A stretch of 64,000 nucleotides of DNA from Paraburkholderia sp. BL9I2N2 (GCF_004339745.1 NZ_SMGP01000002.1:1178001-1242000), one strand, 5' to 3'. Counted from the stretch's first letter, positions 35,727-44,811 are shown. The notes: a model not told the origin generated them from the letters alone. Numbers and translations: made by a program.

Positions 35727-36007
35727 CCACGGCGCTAGTGTTTGAGCTGAATGGCACGCAACCGGTGACGCAGATTCCGCCGGATCTACGCTGCCTCCCC
35801 TTGATCACGAGAGCTTTGCGGTTTTTGGCCCGCTCGCCCTGGTCGGCACCGCCTTCTGTCCGGTTCTTGTTCATCGGCTCGCAGTTTCGCTACACGCTTC
35901 CTCCCCACACTCGGTCACCCTTATGCAGTTGCGCTTTGCTTCGCTCGCTGTGATCAATTTGCGGTGGGACTTGCACCCACAAGAGCGCGCCCATGCTGAG
36001 CGCACCA

Positions 36008-36037
36008 AACAAAAAAGGCTGGACGTGCGTCCAGCCT
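36008..36037 (-). terminator. Rho-independent terminator of the TRAP operon
   Basis: Minus strand: a 10-bp perfect stem aggctggacg/cgtccagcct (36037-36016) with a 2-nt loop by this count, followed by TTTTTTGTTTG. It sits about 27 bases past the DctM stop and a few bases before the intron 5' end. Confidence 0.9.
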
Positions 36038-36063
36038 CTTCGATTTCTGCGTGTACCCGCCTC

Positions 36064-37974
36064 CTAGCTTTTCAGAAAGCCGGTCGAAATCCACGGTACC
36101 GCCGCGATGACCACGATGCCAATGAACAGTGCAGCCATATAACCCATGATCGGACGGATGCCCAGGTTCGGCGAGATCTTGCTGACCGCGCACGCGCCGT
36201 AATAGCCGACCCCGAACGGCGGTGAGAACAGCCCCAAACCCATCGAAAGAATGACGACCATCGCGTATTGAACTTCATGGATGCCAACCGCTCGGGCAAT
36301 GGGGAAAAGTAACGGCCCGAAGAGCACGATGGCTGGTATTCCCTCGAGGACGCTGCCCAGGATGATGAACATGAAGATTGACACAACCATGAAGGTGAAC
36401 GCGCCCCCTGGCAGATGCTGCATAAAATCCGCCAGTCCATGAGAGAAGCCGGACTGTGTGAGCGCCCACGCCATCGCTGTAGCCGTACCAATGATGATGA
36501 GGATCGCACCGGAAAGAGCGGCCGTCTCCACGAGCATGGGGCCAACACGCTTCCAGTCAAAGCATCGATACACTATGAGCCCGGCGACAACAGAATACGC
36601 GATGCCGACTGTCGAAACTTCCGTTGCCGTGGCTACGCCTTCCACCACAGCCACGCGGATGACAACCGGAAGGGCCAAGGCCGGGATCGATACCACAAAA
36701 GCCTTTCCGACCAGGGACCACGCGGCCCTCGTGGAGGACGTGGGCTCGAATTTTCGGGCCCGCCACCAGACGAGCATGCACAACATGAACGCCAGTACGA
36801 GCCCCGGCAACAGACCACCGGTAAAAAGCGCAGAGATTGACACGCCAGTAACCGATCCGATCGTGATGAGCACGATGCTTGGCGGAACCGTTTCGGTCTG
36901 TGCGCCGGTTGCGGATAGCAGTGCGACGAGCTCGCCAGGATTCTCGCCACGCTTCTTCATCTCAGGGAACAGAATCGGAGCAACAGCCGCCATATCGGCC
37001 GCCTTTGACCCCGAAATCCCGGAAATCAGATACATCGCGCCAACCAGAACATATGAGAGGCCACCCCGAACGTGACCCAGCAACGATGCCAGGAAGTTGA
37101 TCATCGCCCGTGCCATCCCTGTCATCTCTATGAGAAGCCCGAGGAAAATAAACATCGGCACAGCCAACAGAAGGATTTGAGACATTCCTTCGTCCATGCG
37201 GCTGACGACAATTTCCAACGGCATGGACGTTGACATTGAAAGATAAGCAAACACGGAAAGGCCGAAGGAGAATGCGATAGGCATTCCGCTCAGGACGGTA
37301 AAACCGACCACACCCACGAAGAAAATCACCAGGTTCAGGTTTCCGAGCGATTGCAAAACCGGCCCTGCATGTTCCAGCACAAACACAGTCACTAGCGACA
37401 CCGCAATCCCAGCGATAGCGGTCTTCCAGCCGATTGCTAACAGCTTGACCACGCAGATCAGCAGCATCGACACAACCCCGAAGATGATAGCCGCAACGCG
37501 TACGCCGTCATTGATCTCCATTGTCGGGGTCAGAATGTCCCACTGCTGCTTGATGTAAGCGATCGATGGAACAAGTATGAGCCCGAGAAAAAGCATGCTC
37601 GCCACCATCGAAATGGTGTCCCAGAACGGATCCCAGTGCTCGCCCATGCGGTTGACCAGTGCCGTCATGCGCATGTGGCTTCCTCGGTGCAACGCCGTAG
37701 CGGCACCTGTCATGGCGAGCCAGAGAAACAGGATGGCAGCGAGTTCGTCGCTCCAGATTAACGGGTGGTGCAGGACATAACGGGCCACAACGCCGCTGAA
37801 AAGCAGGACAATTTCTGCTAGCACCAGCAGTGCCGCCGGCACAGAGACGATTACGCCGAGTGCGAAGTCCACGCGGGACAGCCAGCGGGGCATCGTCTTC
37901 GTCGTGTGGTGGACGGTTGCGCTGGTCTGTTGTTCGAGCGCGTCATCCACGTCTTTCAGCATTTGCGTTCTCAT
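36064..37974 (-). CDS. TRAP transporter fused permease (DctQ-DctM)
   Basis: A 636-residue membrane protein. Residues ~30-200 form a small-permease (DctQ) domain with four helices and the WSDELAAILFLWLAMTGAA motif near 75-95; the rest is a DctM large permease with the SGMPIAFSFGLSVFAYL and LIEMTGMARAMINFLASLLG motifs and GISGSKAADMAAVAPIL. It drives sodium-coupled uptake of an organic or sugar acid bound by the DctP protein. ATG 37974 overlaps the DctP stop by 4 bases. It faces the RLP-kinase-pyruvate kinase genes and probably imports their substrate. Confidence 0.92.
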   Translation of the reverse strand: MRTQMLKDVDDALEQQTSATVHHTTKTMPRWLSRVDFALGVIVSVPAALLVLAEIVLLFSGVVARYVLHHPLIWSDELAAILFLWLAMTGAATALHRGSHMRMTALVNRMGEHWDPFWDTISMVASMLFLGLILVPSIAYIKQQWDILTPTMEINDGVRVAAIIFGVVSMLLICVVKLLAIGWKTAIAGIAVSLVTVFVLEHAGPVLQSLGNLNLVIFFVGVVGFTVLSGMPIAFSFGLSVFAYLSMSTSMPLEIVVSRMDEGMSQILLLAVPMFIFLGLLIEMTGMARAMINFLASLLGHVRGGLSYVLVGAMYLISGISGSKAADMAAVAPILFPEMKKRGENPGELVALLSATGAQTETVPPSIVLITIGSVTGVSISALFTGGLLPGLVLAFMLCMLVWWRARKFEPTSSTRAAWSLVGKAFVVSIPALALPVVIRVAVVEGVATATEVSTVGIAYSVVAGLIVYRCFDWKRVGPMLVETAALSGAILIIIGTATAMAWALTQSGFSHGLADFMQHLPGGAFTFMVVSIFMFIILGSVLEGIPAIVLFGPLLFPIARAVGIHEVQYAMVVILSMGLGLFSPPFGVGYYGACAVSKISPNLGIRPIMGYMAALFIGIVVIAAVPWISTGFLKS

Positions 37975-39002
37975 GCCAGCTTCCCCGTGTATTTCTCCAT
38001 GAGACTCCATTCTTCGTCGCCGAAGAATTGCTTCTGCTCCGTGTAGAAGTTCGCAGATTTCAGGGTTTGGCGGAACGCGTTCGCGTCAGCGGTGTTAAAC
38101 GCAAGCCCTCTGCCCGCGAGCGTCTTTTGCAGCGAGGCGTTTAACTGGATCACGTCTTGTCGTTGCTTCAGTGCCCCCGCATTGAGGTGCTTTGAGACGA
38201 TGTCACGGACGGTGGGCGGCATTTTTTCCCACGCTGGCTTGTTGCCCAGCAACCAGTAGCCGTCCCACATGTGGTTCGTCATCGAGCAGTATTTCTGGAC
38301 TTCATAGAGCTTCGCGGCGTCTACCACAGCCAGCGCGTTCTCCTGGCCGTCAACGACCTTTGTCTGCAACGAAGAATAGACCTCGTTGAAGCTGATCGAC
38401 GCGGGGGCTGCGGACAGCGACTTGAACAGCGAGATCCAGAGACGACCACCCGGCACCCGGATTTTCATCCCCTGGAGGTCGGCAGGAGTCTTGACGGGCT
38501 TTGTACTGGTCGTGATCTGCCGGAACCCGTTGTTCCAGATCTTGTCCTGCACGATCAGATTCGCCTTTCCAATCAGCCCGCGAATATGGGCGCCAAGGTC
38601 GCCATCGAATGCCGCGAATACCTGGTCATAGTCTTTATATGCAAAGCCGACTCCGGAGATGGATGCCTTGGGAACCAGAGTCGAAAGGGTATTAGCGCCC
38701 GAGACCGTATAAAACTCCAGTGCGCCAGCCCGTAACTGCGAGAACATGTCGGGGTCGCCGCCGAGCTGATTATTTGGAAACACCCGAAGGTCGACCCGAC
38801 CGTCTGTCTCCTTTTTGATCGCATCCGCTGCCTCCTGAATGCGAACATTCAGCGGATGATTTGCCGGCAGGTTCGTGCCGACCTTATAGGAGAATTCTGC
38901 CGCGTTGGCGCGCCGAACCCACGGACCATCCAGGAGGCCTGTCGCACCGACAAAGGCGGCTCCGGTTCCGGTGATGAGAAAGTTTCTACGATTGAATCCC
39001 AT
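37971..39002 (-). CDS. TRAP transporter substrate-binding protein (DctP)
   Basis: A 343-residue periplasmic binding protein. The N-terminus MGFNRRNFLITGTGAAFVGA has a twin-arginine-like RRNFL and a hydrophobic core, with cleavage likely after RRANA near residue 35. The mature part carries DctP motifs: NHPLNVRIQEAADAIKKETD, RVFPNNQLGGDPDMFSQLR, and LQGMKIRVPGGRLW with the conserved Arg that binds the carboxylate. ATG 39002 has GGAGAC 6 bases upstream. First gene of the TRAP operon. A carboxylate ligand such as a sugar acid is expected from the family. Confidence 0.92.
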   Translation of the reverse strand: MGFNRRNFLITGTGAAFVGATGLLDGPWVRRANAAEFSYKVGTNLPANHPLNVRIQEAADAIKKETDGRVDLRVFPNNQLGGDPDMFSQLRAGALEFYTVSGANTLSTLVPKASISGVGFAYKDYDQVFAAFDGDLGAHIRGLIGKANLIVQDKIWNNGFRQITTSTKPVKTPADLQGMKIRVPGGRLWISLFKSLSAAPASISFNEVYSSLQTKVVDGQENALAVVDAAKLYEVQKYCSMTNHMWDGYWLLGNKPAWEKMPPTVRDIVSKHLNAGALKQRQDVIQLNASLQKTLAGRGLAFNTADANAFRQTLKSANFYTEQKQFFGDEEWSLMEKYTGKLA

Positions 39003-39633
39003 GTTTGTCTCCAACAATTTGAATAATCGTCCGTCAAGGACTCGCGCTTTATATGCTTAGCCGCATTCCGTGACGCAATGGTCGAAGGAGCGTGTTCGTG
39101 CGCTTGATTTGACGCGCCCGCTGAGACTGGTGCGTGCATTTAGAGTAGCGGACGTGCCGCTCGTCAACAAACGACTTTATCTCGGCTCACGGTGAGAAAA
39201 ACTCGCTGACAGGAAATCGAGACGCGACGGCCTCGGCAGACGCTCCCCGGCGCAGCGCAGCGGCTGCGGACTGTCAAGAATGCCGCGTGCAGTGTTGGCG
39301 ACTGCGCACTTTGAGGATCGCCTTTAGCTTCTACGCACCGGGGCGACGGGGAAGAGCGATATTTATGACGCGCGTGGACCGATTTAACAGCCGGTCGCGC
39401 TCGCAAAAAAGATCAACATTGCGGGAGAATTCGAGAACTTGAAAGCCTTCCACGGTGAAAAAAACTCATCGATCGGACCGCGGGCTTCTAAACGCCGTCG
39501 CCCCGATCACAATGAGAGGTCCCATGGCCTTCGGCTTCTTGATCTTGCGTTCTCCGTCGAAAGTACGCATTCGTTGATGTCACAGCGGTCGTTCGCGACG
39601 ACTTCTATCGAACGACCGCTGTACCGCAGATTG
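39003..39633. other. Gap between TRAP operon and IS1182
   Basis: About 630 bases upstream of dctP. It should contain the TRAP promoter. TTGACG at 39031-39036 on the minus strand is a possible -35, but no matching -10 is clear. A short frame at 39513 (MAFGFLIL) is not supported as a gene. Nothing else was recognised. Confidence 0.35.
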
Positions 39634-40933
39634 TGTTGAAAAAGTCGCCCGCTGTGGAGATTGTTGGGTATCCTGGACGACATCGATCGACGGGAGTGAT
39701 TCGTCATGATGGGTCAACTGGGCAGCGGACAGGACAAACTCTTCTACTCGTTCAACCTCGATAATCGCGTCCCTCGCGAGCACCTGTTGAGAGGCATCGA
39801 TCACTTCCTGGATCTGAGTGATCTACGCCGGCATCTCGCGCCGTACTACAGTCCGATGGGACGGCCATCGATTGATCCGGAGCTCATGATCCGCATGTTG
39901 ATCGTCGGCTACTGTTTCGGCATTCGGTCAGAGCGCAGGCTATGCGAAGAGGTGCATCTGGATCGGGCGTATCGATGGTTCTGCCGCCTGGGCCTGGAGG
40001 ACGCCGTACCCGAACACTCGACATTCTCCAAGAACCGCCACGGTCGCTTCCGCGATAGCGATGTGCTACGCCATGTGTTCGAGTCGGTAGTGGGCCGATG
40101 CATGTCCGAAGGTCTCGTAAAGGGTGAAGGATTCGCGATTGACGCGAGCATCATCAGAGCCGATGCGAGCTCTGTACGCGGTGTTCCGGGTTCTGAGCCC
40201 ATCGACTGGGGTTGCGTCAACGGCCAAAGCCGTGCAGTGCGGGAGTATCTGGAAGCATTGGAAGAAGCTAATCCGGCAAGCACCGAAGTGGCGGAGAAGG
40301 TAGAGACATCGAGGCCTCCAAAGAAGGTATCTTTGACGGATCCCGCCGCGAGCTGGACAGCCGCGAGGGGCGGCTTGCCGTTCTTCGCCTACTCGACTAA
40401 TTATCTTATTGACCTGCGGGCAGGGATCATCGTGGACGTCGAGGCGACGCCCGCGAACCGGTCGCACGAAGTGGAATCGACCAGGACGATGATTGACCGC
40501 GTTGAGCGGCGGCATGATCTCAAACCTCGACGTCTTGCAGGCGACACCGCGTATGGCTCAGCGGCGATGCTTGCCTGGCTGATCGAAGAGAAGGAAATTG
40601 CACCACATGTTCCGGTCTGGGATAAAACCGCACGCAAGGACGATACATTGTCCAGCAGCGAGTTCAAATGGGATGAACTGGCCAATGAATATCGCTGCCC
40701 CACCGGGCACGCACTACGCAGTGATCGGCGCAAGTTCAGAAATCCGCGCTCGCGAGTCACGAAGGCTGACACGATCTGGGCGATGCTGTTGAAAGTCGCT
40801 GCTCTGCTTTCTCAAATCGCCGGTGAGAAAAACGACCCCTTAGATCGGCCTACAAACCGCTGGCGAACGCAGGTTAAGGGTAGGAAGACCCCTAAAAACC
40901 TTTTGAGAGAGACGGTCAGCGACTTTTTCAACA
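39634..40933 (+). mobile_element. IS1182-family insertion sequence, damaged
   Basis: A 15-bp perfect terminal repeat tgttgaaaaagtcgc (39634-39648) is matched by gcgactttttcaaca (40919-40933). At 1.30 kb the element is about 0.3-0.4 kb shorter than intact relatives because the 3' part of the transposase is replaced by unrelated sequence. No clear target duplication was found. Confidence 0.75.
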
Positions 40934-40971
40934 GCATCGGCCGACTCCTGTCTTTTATGTTTTCAGCATAA
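39706..40971 (+). CDS. IS1182-family transposase, C-terminally altered
   Basis: A 421-residue frame. Residues 1-355 match the family: DUF772-like N-terminus RPSIDPELMIRMLIVGYCFG, ERRLCEEVHLDRAYRWFCRL, catalytic Asp in GEGFAIDASIIRADAS, second Asp in RLAGDTAYGSAAM. After SRVTKADTI (about 40770) the frame continues in unrelated sequence (WAMLLKVAALLSQIAGEKND onward) to a stop outside the inverted repeat. The third catalytic residue, normally in an E-M/R-LFAHLKR motif, is lost, so the enzyme is presumably dead. ATG 39706 has GGGAG upstream. Confidence 0.85.
   Translation: MMGQLGSGQDKLFYSFNLDNRVPREHLLRGIDHFLDLSDLRRHLAPYYSPMGRPSIDPELMIRMLIVGYCFGIRSERRLCEEVHLDRAYRWFCRLGLEDAVPEHSTFSKNRHGRFRDSDVLRHVFESVVGRCMSEGLVKGEGFAIDASIIRADASSVRGVPGSEPIDWGCVNGQSRAVREYLEALEEANPASTEVAEKVETSRPPKKVSLTDPAASWTAARGGLPFFAYSTNYLIDLRAGIIVDVEATPANRSHEVESTRTMIDRVERRHDLKPRRLAGDTAYGSAAMLAWLIEEKEIAPHVPVWDKTARKDDTLSSSEFKWDELANEYRCPTGHALRSDRRKFRNPRSRVTKADTIWAMLLKVAALLSQIAGEKNDPLDRPTNRWRTQVKGRKTPKNLLRETVSDFFNSIGRLLSFMFSA
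40781..40939. repeat. Fold-back structure at the IS1182 right end
   Basis: The sequence cgatgctgttgaaa--gtcgctg at 40781-40801 recurs inverted as cagcgactttttcaacagca plus tcg at 40917-40939. The pairing extends 6 bases beyond the IS end itself. A 159-bp segment is thus bounded by imperfect inverted repeats, like a small MITE or the product of an adjacent inversion-deletion. Confidence 0.55.
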
Positions 40972-41155
40972 ACCCACGCAGGGCCGTGGCATAGCCGAGC
41001 GCAATCAGGAGCGGGAGAAGCAGACTCGCGATGATCTGCACCAAGCCGCTGGTTTCGGCGTAACCGAGGAGATCGAAAAGCTTGACCGTCTGAAATCGGC
41101 AGGGGCCATTTTGGAAGCGGAATATTCGCGCCTGCGAGCCCGGCTCGTGCAGTAG
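40970..41155 (+). pseudogene. SHOCT-like C-terminal fragment
   Basis: A frame without start, cut by the IS, reads AERNQEREKQTRDDLHQAAG, then EEIEKLDRLKSAGAILEAEY, and ends SRLRARLVQ with a stop at 41153-41155. A short amphipathic helix pair with the pattern EEIEKLxxLKxxGxIxxxEY is what SHOCT domains look like. The 5' part of the gene is not found on the other side of the IS, so it is an interrupted and decayed gene. Confidence 0.45.
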
Positions 41156-41194
41156 TCAGGGTTTACGGGTCGACCCGAAGATCCTCTGCCTCGC

Positions 41195-41229
41195 GGGCGC
41201 GGGCCTGGAACCGACCCTGGCCCGCGCCC
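41195..41229 (-). terminator. GC-rich hairpin after the Pro/Gln-rich protein gene
   Basis: An 11-bp perfect stem gggcgcgggcc/ggcccgcgccc with a 13-nt loop, 5 bases beyond the stop codon of the minus-strand gene at 41234. No T-tract follows, so it is a possible rather than a certain terminator. Confidence 0.45.
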
Positions 41230-41233
41230 TCCG

Positions 41234-41980
41234 CTATTGCGAGACCTGGTAGATCATGGGCCCTTGGCGGTACGGACGGGGAAATGACCCGGCCCAGTAT
41301 CCCGCCCGGTAGACCGGATAGGCAATGGGACTGGCAACGGCGACGACCGGCTGCACCACGGCCTGAACCGGGTATTCCTGCACCTCCTCCTGGGGATAGA
41401 CCGGAACGTACTGGACAGCCGGTGGAGGGGGCGCTGCATAGGCCTGTTGCACGTACACCGGCTGCGGATAGTTCGACGGACCGCTTTCAAAAACCGGCGC
41501 TTGCGCATAGACGGGCGCCTGCTGGTAACGCGTCGGCGGTGGCGCGTACTGCGGCTGCTGCGCAACCATCTGATACCCGGGCTGGGCCGGCAATGCGCGC
41601 TGGGCGACGTGCGGTTGGGGGACGGGGACGGGTGCCTGCAAGGCCTCGTCGTCTGGCATGGCGGGCGGGAGCGGCGGCACATCGTGCGACTGGACCTGCT
41701 TAGCCGGACTCTTCAACTGATCCCGCAAAGAAGCGTACGTCTCGGCGTCCTCCTTCGCCCGAGCAACGTATCCACTATGGTAGGCATTGCTCAGGTCTTT
41801 CTGACGTGCCTGGTTTTCCTCATCGGCGGTCATACGTTCGTCACCGGGGTCGAGCGATGCATCCGTCCCGCCGTTGTCATAAGCGGACTTCGGACCATCG
41901 GCCCATGCTGGAATGGATTGCAGCGATGGCGCAAAAGCCACCGAAGCAACTGCAATGCCTAACAACGATTTAATTTTCAT
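41234..41980 (-). CDS. Exported Pro/Gln/Tyr-rich protein of unknown function
   Basis: A 248-residue protein with a Sec signal peptide (MKIKSLLGIAVASVAFAP, cleavage likely after PAWA at about 27). A charged segment follows (GGTDASLDPGDERMTADEEN, then RQKDLSNAYHSGYVARAKED), then a long low-complexity tail dominated by Pro, Gln, Val, Tyr and Ala (QYAPPPTRYQQAPVYAQAPV). The tail resembles surface or envelope proline-rich proteins. A good ribosome site, GAGGTGA, precedes ATG 41980. No family assigned; it is monocistronic. Confidence 0.65.
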   Translation of the reverse strand: MKIKSLLGIAVASVAFAPSLQSIPAWADGPKSAYDNGGTDASLDPGDERMTADEENQARQKDLSNAYHSGYVARAKEDAETYASLRDQLKSPAKQVQSHDVPPLPPAMPDDEALQAPVPVPQPHVAQRALPAQPGYQMVAQQPQYAPPPTRYQQAPVYAQAPVFESGPSNYPQPVYVQQAYAAPPPPAVQYVPVYPQEEVQEYPVQAVVQPVVAVASPIAYPVYRAGYWAGSFPRPYRQGPMIYQVSQ

Positions 41981-43065
41981 GATTCACCTCGCAGCTAGAG
42001 AGAAATGGAAGCGCTCCAGCCACCTCCCGGTGGGCCTCGTGCCGATACGCAACGTCGTGCGGCGCACCAGAAGGCGACTTCCTCGTGCCTGCACAGCGCT
42101 GGCTGGTAGTCCTGACTTTTGAGCATTTCCCGGCCTCTTTCAGAACGGTGCAGTCTGGCTAACTAATGGATTAGCGGTCGCAAACCGTCCGTAAATGGCG
42201 CTTAACAGGGCCGCGGCGCTAACATTCACATTTCGCCAATCGCAACACGGCTATCCATTTCTCATTTGCAGCTGCTTCCTTGCTGAAACAATCGTGCGGG
42301 TGGCAGGCGTCCAGCGGCGCACCCGCCCGGAACCACGCCAGAAACCACATGGTGTTCGCTCGAAAGGGGAAACTCCGTGCGGGAATACTCATATCCAGTC
42401 GACAGGCATACTTTGGAAAAGCAGGGATCGCAGACGATGACGGTGGCGTGACGCATCACCCGCCCGGGCGGACTCAACGGCCGGTCCGGACGGTCAGGAA
42501 GCGAGGTCTGTTGTCGCTTCTGGTGCAAAGGGAAACGTGCTGGTCGTCGCGCTTCGTTTCAGAACAGTTCTCGAATCTGCTGATCCAGCATGCCGAGATC
42601 AAGCGCCGGGACGCGAAATGACGGGCCGCCAGGATAGCGCGCATGCCTTGGTTTCGCGAACAGCTCGAAGGGCGGCCTCGCCCGCCATTGCCTGTGCGAG
42701 CACGCGACCCGCGATGCCCGTCAGCGCCACGACGCGACCGATATGATCCGCGCACGAACGTCCGGTGTCTGGTAGTGGAGCCGACGTTCGAATGTCCGTG
42801 TGAAAGCGCGGGCGAATGGCCGTAGATCGGCCGCGTGCCGCCTCATGCAATCGGCATTCGCAGTTTTATCGTCGCCGCCCCTCGATCGGCATTGATACGA
42901 ACTTATGCTCGGCCGCTATAGCGTATGCGAGCCCGCGACCGGGTTAAGCGCGGCAGCCGTAGTCGATGTGCTTTTCACGGCTGGACCTCTGCCAAGGTCC
43001 GCTCTCGAGTGTTAAGCCGACACCTCCCAGTGCTGATCCGAGTGTCCCTTTCGGGTCGAGATGGA
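41981..43065. other. 1.1-kb gap left of the IS110 element
   Basis: No supported gene. On the minus strand at about 42600-42755 one frame reads DHIGRVVALTGIAGRVLAQA and MAGEAALRAVRETKAC, which looks protein-like but has no start, neighbours or family I can name; it may be a decayed gene. The rest is GC-rich intergenic sequence. Confidence 0.35.
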
Positions 43066-44464
43066 ATGGACACCGCCCTCCCTCCGGGGAATTGGGCACG
43101 ATTGAGGGCCCCCAGGACCGAACGGCATCAATGTGCCAGAGTGGAGTTGCGACACAACCACTTATGGAACGGAGGCCCCAGATGAATGCTACGACATACG
43201 GACTCGACATTGCAAAGCGGGTGTTCCAGATGTACTGGGTCGACGCCCAAACTGGCGAGATCGCGAATCGGAAGTTCGGACGTGACGATCTAATTGCATT
43301 TCTGGCGCAGCGCCCCGCCGGTCGCGTCGCCCTCGAGGCTTGCGGAAGTGCTCACTGGTGGGCGCGTAAGATCCGCGCGCTCGGACACGAGGTGGTGCTG
43401 TTACACGCTCAATTCATTCGACCTTTCGTGCAAACGAACAAGACCGACGCGGCGGACGCGCGGGCAATCTGGACTGCAGTGCAGCAACCCGGCATGCGCA
43501 CGGTTGCCGCCAAGACAGAGGATCAGCAAGTGATGCTAAGCCTTCATCGTATGCGCTCGTTGCTCGTCAAGTTTCGAACGATGCAGATAAATCAGCTGCG
43601 TGGGTTGCTGTATGAGTTCGGCGTTACGTTTCGTGCAGGACGCGTAGCAGGACTCGACGAGATCAGAAAGCGCATGGCAGAACTCGAAGACACGCTGCCA
43701 CGATCGATACTTCTTAACCTTCTCGAACAGTTGCGTCGGATCACCCTGTTTGAAGAGGACATCGATCAACTCGAGAAGCGGATTGGCGCCTGGCAGAAAC
43801 AGGAAGCTGCATGTCGTGCGATCTCCGAAGTGCCGGGTATCGGTCGCCTAACTGCAACGGCCCTGGTAGCAACAATTGGAGATGCGAAGACATTCAGGTC
43901 GGGGCGCGAGTTCGCCGCGTTTCTGGGACTTGTTCCTCGTCAGAATGGTACCGGCGGAAAGATACGGCTGGGCTCGATCTCCAGACGTGGCGACCCATAC
44001 CTGCGTACGTTGCTGATACATGGGGCGCGCTCTGTTCTGTGTCACGCCAAAGTACCAACCGGATGGCAAAAGGCAATACAGGAGCGACGTCCAGCAAATG
44101 TAGCAACAGTGGCCATGGCGAACAAAATGGCGCGAATCGCCTGGGCGATCCTCGCTCACGGAACTCCGTACGAAGCGCATCATGTGAGCAACAGACCTGC
44201 ATAGCAGGATGAGCACTTTGAAGCGTTGAGAAACTGGTAGGTTGCTAGGGTTGATTTCAATGTGATGGCAAGACAGGTCGGACCGCAGGAACGCAAACCT
44301 GAACACACTCTTGTGCCTCAAGCACGTGGCCGAGATGAGGACGTTCCTGGCGAATTCCATCAGGGCCCGCAGCTTCGGCTTGCAAAAGGCCGCATATAAG
44401 ACCGCAGCCGATACCTTGTTCACGCATCACACAAGATCAACCTGGCAAACCGGGCGGTGTCCAT
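43066..44464 (+). mobile_element. IS110-family (IS1111-type) insertion sequence
   Basis: An intact DEDD transposase is flanked by a 13-bp perfect inverted repeat atggacaccgccc (43066-43078) and gggcggtgtccat (44452-44464). Inverted repeats of this kind are subterminal in the IS1111 group, so the true ends probably lie a few bases outside. About 1.4 kb. No target duplication is expected for the family. Confidence 0.8.
43182..44204 (+). CDS. IS110-family transposase
   Basis: A 340-residue DEDD-type transposase: Asp9 (TTYGLDIAKRVF), Glu52 (VALEACGSAHWW), Asp89 and Asp92 (QTNKTDAADARAIW). The C-terminal Transposase_20 domain has ISEVPGIGRLTATALVATIG and the serine-bearing GKIRLGSISRRGDPYLRTLL. 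ATG 43182 is preceded by GGAGG at the right distance; a longer frame to 42966 lies in the element's left flank. No defect is visible. Confidence 0.94.
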   Translation: MNATTYGLDIAKRVFQMYWVDAQTGEIANRKFGRDDLIAFLAQRPAGRVALEACGSAHWWARKIRALGHEVVLLHAQFIRPFVQTNKTDAADARAIWTAVQQPGMRTVAAKTEDQQVMLSLHRMRSLLVKFRTMQINQLRGLLYEFGVTFRAGRVAGLDEIRKRMAELEDTLPRSILLNLLEQLRRITLFEEDIDQLEKRIGAWQKQEAACRAISEVPGIGRLTATALVATIGDAKTFRSGREFAAFLGLVPRQNGTGGKIRLGSISRRGDPYLRTLLIHGARSVLCHAKVPTGWQKAIQERRPANVATVAMANKMARIAWAILAHGTPYEAHHVSNRPA

Positions 44465-44749
44465 GTAAGAGTGTGAGTCCGTCGATAAGGAAAGCTGCCG
44501 CTGGATTGATCTAGGCCGCCAACGTCAGCAATCCGCGACATTGCCGACGAAGAACCCAACTGTCCCAATGGCGGCTCCGGCCGAAGTTGAGACGGTCGCT
44601 TGTTGCCACTGAAGAATGAGCATGCTCCCAGGCCTTTGACACCAAACATCCAAGCTTACGGACACCTGAAGGCGCGTAGCGAACCGGACTCCAGCAAAGT
44701 GTGCCCGCCGGACAATACCGGAAGAGCCCGCCGGCGCCCGCCACTTTCA

Positions 44750-44811
44750 GTCTCATTAATACTGTCGTAAGTCTCACTAATAGTGGCGCGAATCTCACTA
44801 TTACTGTCGTC
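44750..44811. repeat. Three tandem ~21-bp direct repeats
   Basis: Units gtctcattaatactgtcg, gtctcactaatagtggcg and atctcactattactgtcg follow one another at 21-22 bp spacing. The consensus is close to TCTCAYTAWTASTGKCG. Repeated binding sites of this size occur at the ends of transposons of the IS21/Mu/TniA kind, so this may be an orphan transposon end. Confidence 0.7.

Larger units (their letters stand above)
35481..36005 (-). mobile_element. Internally deleted group II intron, class C-like
   Basis: On the minus strand the element begins at 36005 with GTGCG (group II 5' consensus), followed by GCATGGGCGCGCTCTTGTGG and further domain I-like sequence to about 35750. Then comes the last part of an intron-encoded reverse transcriptase (35726-35567), a 34-nt domain V and a domain VI-like stem ending near 35481. 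Complete introns of this type are about 1.9 kb; here only about 525 bp remain, so most of the open reading frame is deleted. It starts a few bases after the T-tract of the TRAP terminator, the favoured target of class C introns. Confidence 0.75.
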
